Positions 44,755-51,024 of a stretch of 64,000 bases of DNA are shown here, piece after piece; positions within the stretch are counted from its first letter, which is position 1, and every line of letters starts with the position of its first letter. The notes under the pieces are model-generated. The model saw only the letters and a program-made list of their open reading frames with translations, ran no database searches and was not told where the DNA came from. Where the stretch lies: positions 248,001 through 312,000 of the forward strand of contig NZ_CP107935.1 of assembly GCF_036038375.1 (NCBI RefSeq), in the 5' to 3' direction. The stretch is from Streptomyces sp. NBC_00414. Lineage in GTDB: Bacteria; Actinomycetota; Actinomycetes; Streptomycetales; Streptomycetaceae. Both the position numbers and the translations under genes were made by a program.

Positions 44755-44945
44755 GGTGCTCCTTCCCCGCGGTCCCGGACCGCGTCGCACGACTGTGCCC
44801 ACAACGCCCGCAACGGCTCGGCGTGCGTACCGGGGTCGGACGGGTACCCGTCCGACCTCGCAGGAAACGAAAACACGCACCGGCTGAGCTCGGCATACCG
44901 GGAAGGTTCGGTGTACCGGCGGGCGGCCGCCACGTGGCCGCATCA

Positions 44946-45070
44946 GTGATCTTCCTGCGCGGCGACGTGCTGCTACCGGAGCCGCTGCGGCCGGAACACA
45001 TCAAGCCGAGGCGCTCGGCCGCTGGGGCTCATGCCCGGGCACCGGCGTACGCGGGCCGACCTCGTGTACC
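44946..45070 (+). pseudogene. Phosphoketolase N-terminal stub
   Basis: The forward strand reads GDVLLPEPLRPEHIKPR. After a one-base shift it continues with LGRWGSCPGTG. This matches the strongly conserved N-terminal motif of xylulose-5-phosphate/fructose-6-phosphate phosphoketolase (PL-x-EPL-x-x-EHIKPRLLGHWG-x-x-PG). The first 40 and the last 740 or so residues are missing. It lies where the enzyme gene is normally found, head to head with ackA. Confidence 0.65.
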
Positions 45071-45266
45071 TGCGGAGGCACGGCACGCTCGCGCGGATCG
45101 CCGCGCGTCGAGCAGCATCACTCCCCTCCCCGCACGGGCCACGCCTCCCGCCTGCGACGGTGCAGCCGCCTGGTGCCCGTCTCGCTGCGTAAACTGTCGG
45201 CTCGCATGCCCGTCTGTGATGGTTGCGCGCGCACTGACGGTTCCCCTCGACCCGAAGGACCGAGCC

Positions 45267-45590
45267 GTGCCCGACCGACCCGAGATTGTCTGTATCTGCG
45301 GCTCTACCCGGTTCGTGGACGAGATGAGTGCGGCGAACCGTGATCTGACCTTCGCAGGTGTCATCGTCGTCGCGCCGGGCGTCTTCCTGCGCGCCGGGGA
45401 TCACGAAGCAGACGAGTCGATCACCGACGAGCAGAAGAGCGCGCTGAACGCTCTCCACCTGCGCAAGATCGACCTGGCCGACCGGATTCTGGTCGTCAAC
45501 CCAGGCGGGTACATCGGCGAGTCCACGAGCAGGGAGATCGCATACGCGCACGCCACCGGCAAGCCGGTCTCGTTCACCGATCCCTTCTGA
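45267..45590 (+). CDS. Nucleoside 2-deoxyribosyltransferase-like protein
   Basis: A 107-residue single-domain protein: EIVCICGSTRFVDEM at the start, GVIVVAPGVFLRAGDHEADE, HLRKIDLADRILVVNPGGYIGEST and REIAYAHATGKPV. The GSTRF and GGYIGEST motifs are those of the nucleoside deoxyribosyltransferase-like superfamily, which breaks or transfers N-glycosidic bonds. GTG 45267 follows AAGGA; an ATG at 45219 is in frame but lacks a site. Intact and solitary. Whether it acts on nucleotides or on a modified base is unknown. Confidence 0.78.
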   Translation: MPDRPEIVCICGSTRFVDEMSAANRDLTFAGVIVVAPGVFLRAGDHEADESITDEQKSALNALHLRKIDLADRILVVNPGGYIGESTSREIAYAHATGKPVSFTDPF

Positions 45591-45690
45591 CCAGTGGACG
45601 CTTCGTGGTGTGCGCGGGCAACGAGTCCCGGTCAGCCATGGAGCGTGTTGCTGGAGGGTCGTCGAATTCGTCGGCGCGGCCTTGTACTTG

Positions 45691-45800
45691 TGTCGCGTGA
45701 CGTGATCTCGGATGAGACGTGGGTCGTGCTCGGGCCGTTGTCCCCGGGCGTGAAGGCCACGGGCCGTCCGCCAAGGGCCGGACTTGATCGGCGTCTCCCG
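45691..45800 (+). pseudogene. IS5-family transposase N-terminal stub
   Basis: The forward strand reads VISDETWVVLGPLSPGVKAT then GRPPRA, the conserved beginning of a streptomycete IS5-type transposase. Resemblance ends after that. Just 35 codons remain. Confidence 0.55.
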
Positions 45801-45877
45801 GCTCTGCCGGGCGGACTCAGGCCTCGCCGCAGTCTTGCGGGCACTCACGTGTGCAGCAAGGCTTCAAGCAACACACC

Positions 45878-46361
45878 CTAGGTCAGGACCAACCAGCGCC
45901 GGTCATCGATGAGTTCTCGTGCCGCATCGAGATGCCCGGCGTGGCATGCGGTCTCAGTGATGACGTGCGACAGGACGTCCCGCAGGGTGTGCAGATGCGG
46001 TTCGCCGAACAGGTCGTGAGGCCACCGACCCAGGACGCCGTCGGCAGGAGTACTGGTGATGACGGCGTCGGAGAGCGCTGCCTCCTGCCGGTATCCGTCC
46101 AGCACGTCGACGGCCAACGTTTTCGGAGCCACGTTCCAAGCTTCGTCGCCGCTCGTCAGGCCGCGGATGATCTCCTCGTCCCCGGCGACGACAGCACGGA
46201 ACCAGAAACGCTCAACGTCCAGGGCAAGGTGCTGGACCAGCCCGAGGCAGTGCCATCCGGATGGCAGCACCGGCCGTCGCAGAGCCTCCGCGTCGAGCCC
46301 GTCAAGGACGCCGAGAACAGGTCTGCGCTGCCCGGCCAGGACCCGAAGAAGCGCGCTGACC
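45878..46361 (-). pseudogene. DinB/DUF664-family protein, start lost
   Basis: The reverse frame is open from 46361, immediately after the TetR stop, to 45878. It reads ALLRVLAGQRRPVLGVLDGLD, LPSGWHCLGLVQHLALDVER, FWFRAVVAGDEE and HVITETACHAGHLDAARELID, the DinB-like helical bundle with metal-binding His residues (HLA, H-x-x-x-H). No ATG or GTG is available at the natural N-terminus. The only start is GTG 46270, which would drop the first helix. It is either 5'-truncated or uses a start I cannot see. Confidence 0.6.
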
Positions 46362-47039
46362 TCAGTTCACCTCCGGAGTGGGGCCGGCGCCTGGGACGAC
46401 GACATGCAGACCGACCGCGAGTGCGGTCAGGAGCAGCTTCAGCCGGGGGGCGAAGTCGAACGCGACGTGCCCCCACTCGGGCACTTGCTTGTAGAGCGCG
46501 GCGAGGGTGGGCGTCGGGTGTGACACCTGCCAACCGGCCGATGCCAGCGCGAGGGTGGCCGCGAGGAGTCCGCGCAGCTGGTCCGGGGTCATCGAGCTCA
46601 CGCGGTCGAGATGGTCCACGATCGCGTCGTACGCGGCGAACGACGCGGTCTTGTACCGGCGTGCGCGTTCCATGTCGACGTCGCCCTCCAGCGTCAGCGT
46701 GACGTGGGTGAGGAGGTCGCAGAACACCGGCAGCGTGGTGATCGTGTCCGTGACGACGCCGGCGACGTCCTCCGGTCCGAGGCCTGCGCGCGGGGCCACC
46801 ACCTCGGAGACCGCGGCCCGCCACTGACTCCATCCGCGCTCTGCGAGCTCAAGCAACAGCTCTTCCCGGTTCGCGTAGTACCGGCGTACGCCAGTGCGGT
46901 GCAGGCCCGCCCGCTCGGTGACTGCCTGCACGGTGATGAACCGGACGCCGCCTAGTTCCGTCGCCAGTGCCTCGGCGGCACGCAGCAGATCCTCCGACCG
47001 TTGCGCCTTGTCCCGCGCGGACCGTGCTCGCTCCTTCAT
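46362..47039 (-). CDS. TetR/AcrR-family regulator
   Basis: A 225-residue repressor with a helix-turn-helix at about residues 32-55 (FITVQAVTERAGLHRTGVRR) and a TetR_C-type ligand domain (VFCDLLTHVTLTLEG ... DQLRGLLAATLALASAGWQ). ATG 47039 is preferred; ATG 47060 is in frame upstream. Divergent from the quinone oxidoreductase at 47161, with an inverted-repeat operator at 47056-47117. Its target enzyme now carries a frameshift. Confidence 0.86.
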   Translation of the reverse strand: MKERARSARDKAQRSEDLLRAAEALATELGGVRFITVQAVTERAGLHRTGVRRYYANREELLLELAERGWSQWRAAVSEVVAPRAGLGPEDVAGVVTDTITTLPVFCDLLTHVTLTLEGDVDMERARRYKTASFAAYDAIVDHLDRVSSMTPDQLRGLLAATLALASAGWQVSHPTPTLAALYKQVPEWGHVAFDFAPRLKLLLTALAVGLHVVVPGAGPTPEVN

Positions 47040-47055
47040 GACAGGAACTATAACG

Positions 47056-47117
47056 CGCACCGTGATGCGCTAAACGGGTGGCCGTGCTACGTTCGCCGTA
47101 ACACATCACAAGGTGCG
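47056..47117. promoter_or_regulatory. TetR operator candidate
   Basis: CGCACCGTGATG (47056-47067) and CATCACAAGGTGCG (47104-47117) are inverted copies apart from a 2-base insertion. The first half also forms a small palindrome (GCGCA-N6-TGCGC). They occupy the gap between the TetR and oxidoreductase starts. Confidence 0.55.
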
Positions 47118-47160
47118 TTAAACCACCAGGCGACAGCCATCCACTGGAGAAGGAAGATCC

Positions 47161-48152
47161 ATGCAGGCAGTACAGGCCACGCAGTTCGGTGACCCGGCCA
47201 CTCTCGAACTCGTCACCGGTCTCCCGGACCCGACCCCGGGCCCGGAGAGATCGCGATCGACGTCTCGCACTCCGCGGTCGGCCTGATCGACGTGTTCTTC
47301 AGGCAGGGCCGGTACAAGGACCAACCCGGCACGCCACAGCCGCCGTTCGTCCCCGGACTTGAAGTCGCCGGTACGGTCCGCGCGCTCGGCGACGGCGTGG
47401 TCGGGCCGGCCGTCGGGGAGCAGGTGGTCGCTCTGTCCGCGGGCACCGGCACCGGCGGGTACGCCTCCGTCTACATCGCCCAGGCAGCGCTGACCGTCTC
47501 GATCGAGGGGCGCGGTATCGACCCCGCCCTCGCCGTATCGGTGATACCGAATGCCGCCATGGCGCACGTGGCGCTGACGCGGGTCGCGCATCTGGTCGAC
47601 GGTGAGAGGGTCCTCGTGCATGGCGCTCTCGGCGGCCTGTCCGCAGGTTTCCCGGGCGTCGCGAAGCGGCTCGGCGCGTCCCGCGTCGTCGGCACGGTCC
47701 GGCCGGGCAAACTCGCCGCCGCCGAGGCGACGAAGCTTCCCTACGACCGGATCGTGGACTCCACAGACCTGCACGGCGCGCTCGGTGACGAGAAGTTCGA
47801 CGTGGTCATCGACCCCGTCGGCGGAACACTCCGCACCCAGAGCCTCGACGTGATGGTCCCGGGCGGCCGTCTCATCGCCGCGGGCAACGCGTCCGACGAC
47901 TGGGGCCACCGAGTGGACACCAACCAGCTCTGGTTCCGCAGTGTCACCGTCAGCGGCTACAACGCCGGCGCGTTCCTGCCCACCCATCCCCAGGTGGTTC
48001 CCGCCGCCCTCGCCGCGGCCGTCGAGGCGACCGCCGCCGGCCTGGCGAACACCGACGTCACAGTCCTGCCGTTCGGTCAGGCCGTCACCGCCCACCGGCG
48101 TATGGAGAGCCGCGCCCTCGACGGCCGCATCGCGCTCACCCCGGAGGCCTGA
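47161..48152 (+). pseudogene. MDR quinone oxidoreductase with a frameshift
   Basis: ATG 47161 starts a normal N-terminus (AVQATQFGDPATLELV, LPDPTPGP). The frame is lost at about 47240, where one G appears to be missing in a GGCCCGG run. The rest, EIAIDVSHSAVGLIDVFFRQ, GLEVAGTVRALGDGV, RVLVHGALGGLSAG (nucleotide-binding loop) and VDRYKFDVVIDPVGG-like DEKFDVVIDPVGG, is in the next frame to 48152. Without the shift it would be a 330-residue NADPH:quinone reductase like that at 421. A sequencing error is possible. Controlled by the divergent TetR. Confidence 0.78.
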
Positions 48153-48154
48153 CC

Positions 48155-48290
48155 ATGACCGCGATCGGACGCCTCGCGGCACGCATGGCCCCGCTCCCGC
48201 CCGCGACCTCGCGCCGGGTCCAGGTCGAACGCGGCCTGAAGATACCGATGGACGACGGCGCCACGCTCGTCGCCGACCACAGGGCCCCGC
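48155..48290 (+). pseudogene. CocE/NonD-family hydrolase N-terminal stub
   Basis: ATG 48155 lies three bases after the oxidoreductase stop. About 43 codons (LPPATSRRVQVERGLKIP, MDDGATLVADHRAP) match the beginning of S15/CocE-type hydrolases. After that the match ends, and a 19-bp hairpin follows at 48356. It was probably operonic with the oxidoreductase before truncation. Confidence 0.55.
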
Positions 48291-48355
48291 GCGACACCGT
48301 GCGGGACGTACTCGGCCCCCGCCATGACGTCGGGTTCCTGAAGGGCCTCGTCTGC

Positions 48356-48396
48356 ACAGGCCGGACGGCGCGGCGGCGCCGCGCCGTCCGGCCTGT
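48356..48396. terminator. 19-bp perfect hairpin
   Basis: Arms 48356-48374 and 48378-48396 (ACAGGCCGGACGGCGCGGC) pair perfectly across a 3-base loop. Probably the original terminator of the oxidoreductase/hydrolase unit, now close behind the truncated stub. Confidence 0.8.
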
Positions 48397-48524
48397 GGGC
48401 ACGCGGATACCGGCCGAGGAAGCCAGGCACCGCACGGCGGGGCTATTTCGCAAGGCATGAACCGTGCCCCCTCCCCCACGGCGGACGGCCCGTTCAATTG
48501 GCCCCGCCAGCCGACGACGCTTTA

Positions 48525-49560
48525 CGAGTTGGTGCGTGATAGCGGGTGAGGTGTCGTGCCTGGCTGGTGGCATGATCCGACTGTGGCGATCATGGTCAAT
48601 CGGGCGGTGCTGGCGCATCAGCTGTTCACGGGGATCTCGCAGGATCATCTGGCCTGTCTGATCGAGGAGTTGGCGGCGCCGTGGCAGGCTGGTCTTGACG
48701 GTCGCCGTCATGTTGCGCGGGGCGGGGCCAGGAAGCGGGCCGAGGGCGCTGGCGCCCGCCATCAGCTGGTGTTCGTCGACCGACTGGTGGCCACGCTGAT
48801 TCATCTACGCCACGACCTGCCGCACGCCGTGCTCGGCCTACTGTTCGGCGTCGACCGCTCCACCATCACCCGCGCGATCACAGAGATACGACCTCTCCTG
48901 GCCGCGCGGGGGTGTGCGGTCCCCGACCGTCCCGGTCTGCGGCTGCGGACACTGACAGATGTTTTCGCCTACGCCCAGGCCGAGGGAATCGAGCTGCGGC
49001 TGGACGCCACCGAGATCCAGGTTCGCCGGCCACCAGCCGGCCGCAGCGGCCGGCGTGCATTCGTGTCGGGCAAGAAGAAACAGAACACCATGAAAGCCAC
49101 CGTCATCGCGGACTGGCAGGGTCGCACGTTATGGACCGATGCCCTGCGACCTGGACGGATGCACGACGCCACGGCCGCCCGCAACGAAGGCATCGCCGAC
49201 TGCTTCCAGCACTTTCCCGACGTCGAGGTTCTCTTGGACGACGGCTACCTCGGCCTGAGCCGCGACCACCGCGGACAAGCCATCACCCCGCCCAGAAAAC
49301 CGCGTCCCGGAGCACCGCCCAGCAGGGTTGAGCAGTGGGAACGGGACCGTCACTGGCACTCATCCGATCGCATCACCGTCGAACACGCCCTGGCTGATCA
49401 CAAACGCTGGAAGCAACTGACGCGCTGGACCCACCGCCGTGACCGCCTGCCCGACACCTACCGCGCCATCGCCGGCCTCGTCTCCGACCGCACCAGCACC
49501 ATCTGAAAATAAGCCATGAGCAGGCCAAACACGCCTCGCCCGCTATCACGCACCAACTCG
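48525..49560. mobile_element. Intact IS5-family element with TTA target duplication
   Basis: Terminal inverted repeats of 30 bp (starting CGAGTTGGTGCGTGATAGCG, 48525-48554, and its complement at 49531-49560) differ at two bases. They are bordered by TTA on both sides (48522-48524 and 49561-49563), the 3-bp target duplication expected for this group. One transposase gene fills it. An older decayed copy lies at 7780-8266. Confidence 0.9.
48556..49506 (+). CDS. IS5-family (DDE_Tnp_4) transposase, intact
   Basis: A 316-residue transposase: MVNRAVLAHQLFTGIS, LVFVDRLVATLIHLRH, a helix-turn-helix (LLFGVDRSTITRAITEIR), IELRLDATEIQVRRP with the first catalytic Asp, KQNTMKATVIADWQGR, VEVLLDDGYLGL with the second Asp, and RITVEHALADHKRWKQL with the Glu. 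No frameshift. GTG 48556 is the first start; a downstream ATG (48592) directly before VNRAVL is an alternative. Probably active, judged by intact ends and target duplication. Confidence 0.88.
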   Translation: MPGWWHDPTVAIMVNRAVLAHQLFTGISQDHLACLIEELAAPWQAGLDGRRHVARGGARKRAEGAGARHQLVFVDRLVATLIHLRHDLPHAVLGLLFGVDRSTITRAITEIRPLLAARGCAVPDRPGLRLRTLTDVFAYAQAEGIELRLDATEIQVRRPPAGRSGRRAFVSGKKKQNTMKATVIADWQGRTLWTDALRPGRMHDATAARNEGIADCFQHFPDVEVLLDDGYLGLSRDHRGQAITPPRKPRPGAPPSRVEQWERDRHWHSSDRITVEHALADHKRWKQLTRWTHRRDRLPDTYRAIAGLVSDRTSTI

Positions 49561-49572
49561 TTAGAAGTCATC

Positions 49573-50036
49573 TCATTTGGTGAGTCTGCGGTAGCAAATC
49601 AAGGTGCAGGCGATGCTGGTGAAGGCGAGGAAGTGGTCGGCTTTGCGTTCGTAGCGACGGTGCAGGCGTCGGCATCCGGCGAGCCAGGACATCGTGCGCT
49701 CCACGGTCCAGCGGTGGCAGCCCAGGCGGGCCGAGGACTCGATGCCCCTGCGGGCGATGCGGTGCCGGATTCCTCGGCTGGATAACCATCGTCGCAGGTG
49801 GTTGTAGTCGTAGCCCTTGTCGGCGTGGAGTTTGTGGGGTCTGCGTCGCCGGGGTCCCCGGCGGGAGCGGATCGGCGGTATGCCTTTCACCAGTGGGATC
49901 AGTGCCTGGCTGTCATGCGTGTTGGCGCCCGAGATGCCGATGGACAGGGGCAGTCCGGTCCGCTCTGTGATCAAGTGGATCTTTGACCCGTACTTGCCCC
50001 GGTCTACAGGATTCGGGCCTGTCAGTTCCCCCTTTT
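49573..50036 (-). CDS. IS5-family transposase, second frame (orfB, by frameshift)
   Basis: Continues orfA after minus-one slippage: ELTGPNPVDRGKYGSKIHL, GLPLSIGISGANTHDSQAL, HADKGYDYNHLRRWL with the second Asp and RWTVERTMSWLAGCRRLHRR with the Glu. It stops at 49573 within the terminal repeat. It has no start of its own in this region; the frame open up to 50220 upstream of the slip is the shadow of orfA. The predicted fusion is about 265 residues with a complete DDE triad. Confidence 0.82.
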
Positions 50037-50381
50037 CAGGGCCCGCATGTTGACCGAGTCGATCGCGCACCGGGACCAGTCCAGCTCGCCACGGGATCCG
50101 AGCTCGTCGAGGACCAGGCGGTGGAGTTTGGCCCACACCCGGGCCTTCGTCCACTCGGTGAAGCGCCGATGGGCCGTCGCGCCGGACGGGCCGAACGACG
50201 CGGTCGGCACCTGCTGCCACGTGCAGCCCGAGGTCGCCACGAAGACGATCGCGGCCAGCACTTCACGGTCGCCGTGCCGACGCCGGCCACCGCCCTGGGG
50301 CCGCGACGGTGCGTCGGGCACCACCCGTTGGAACAGCTCCCACAACTCGTCCGGCACCAGCCGCTCAACGATCTTTGACAC
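50022..50381 (-). CDS. IS5-family transposase, first frame (orfA)
   Basis: A 119-residue N-terminal part: IVERLVPDELWELFQRVVPD, EVLAAIVFVATSGCTWQQVP, TAHRRFTEWTKARVWAKLH, and DWSRCAIDSVNMRALKRGN with the first catalytic Asp. It ends at a stop a few bases past the slippery run AAAAGGGGG (complement of 50028-50036). Minus-one slippage there continues into the second frame, as is usual for IS427-group elements. Confidence 0.85.
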   Translation of the reverse strand: MSKIVERLVPDELWELFQRVVPDAPSRPQGGGRRRHGDREVLAAIVFVATSGCTWQQVPTASFGPSGATAHRRFTEWTKARVWAKLHRLVLDELGSRGELDWSRCAIDSVNMRALKRGN

Positions 50382-50407
50382 GCCACAAGTCTAGTCACCC
50401 AAATGAG

Positions 50408-50671
50408 ATGGCGTCTTATCCCCCGGCAGACATCCGCACCCTGCTCCGGCTGCTGAGCGCCGGCCGCCATAATGAGGCCGTGGCAGTCAGTCGGCAGTCC
50501 TCGCCGCCCGGACCGGACAGGGCAAAGGATCTTGCGCTCTGCCAGGAGAACTTCCGGCGGCGTCTTCCCACCACCCTGGAGGACCTGCACGGACCGGTGA
50601 CCGGTGTGGTCGAACTCCCCATGCAGGGCGCCTTCCCGGTGCTGGCCGTCCGGGGCCGGTCGGCCGTGTGA
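50408..50671 (+). CDS. Hypothetical protein, possibly cut by the IS
   Basis: An 87-residue frame from ATG 50408, which lies inside the IS terminal repeat. The C-terminal two thirds (CQENFRRRLPTTLEDLHGPV, GVVELP) resemble a conserved streptomycete protein of unknown function whose further part is absent here, so the gene is probably a rearranged remnant. Its stop overlaps the next start by four bases (GTGA), an arrangement typical of real coupled genes. Confidence 0.4.
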   Translation: MASYPPADIRTLLRLLSAGRHNEAVAVSRQSSPPGPDRAKDLALCQENFRRRLPTTLEDLHGPVTGVVELPMQGAFPVLAVRGRSAV

Positions 50672-50973
50672 CGGACATGCCTCAAAGGAGACCTTCCGAG
50701 GGCTCAGCCCCCCACACACCGTGTACGGACCCGTACTCGCCTATGAACGACGCCCTGCGCGCCCGGGCCGTCCAACGGGCAGACAGCCTCGCAGCCCGTC
50801 TCCTCGAAGGCACCAGCAGTCCGACGCCGACCGACCCGGCCGCCGGCACGACCCGCCCGGCCGAGGCCTCCTTCTTCCTTCTCCTGCCCGCAGAAGCAGG
50901 GACACGACGGGTACAACTGGTCCGTACGCAGGACGGCTCCGCCAACGCACCCGCGGCCGCCCGCAAGCAATGA
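50668..50973 (+). CDS. Hypothetical small protein
   Basis: A 101-residue product from GTG 50668, overlapping the previous gene by GTGA. It contains a helical RARAVQRADSLAARLLEG segment, a Thr/Pro/Ala linker and a strand pair (ASFFLLLPAEAGTRRVQLVR). ATG 50742 is an alternative start. No family recognised. 51 bases upstream of the helicase gene in the same direction, so possibly co-transcribed with it. Confidence 0.45.
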   Translation: MTDMPQRRPSEGSAPHTPCTDPYSPMNDALRARAVQRADSLAARLLEGTSSPTPTDPAAGTTRPAEASFFLLLPAEAGTRRVQLVRTQDGSANAPAAARKQ

Positions 50974-51024
50974 CCAACAGCGCTGCACAACTCGTCGTCG
51001 GAGCAGAGAACAAGGAGACCAGGC

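Larger units (their letters stand above)
49569..50410. mobile_element. Intact IS5-family (IS427-like) two-frame element
   Basis: Inverted ends CATCTCATTTGG (49569-49580) and CCAAATGAGATG (50399-50410), with further partial matching inward. It holds two overlapping reading frames joined by a slippery A4G5 run. Its left end is eight bases from the previous element (the spacer TTAGAAGT includes that element's target duplication). Confidence 0.85.
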
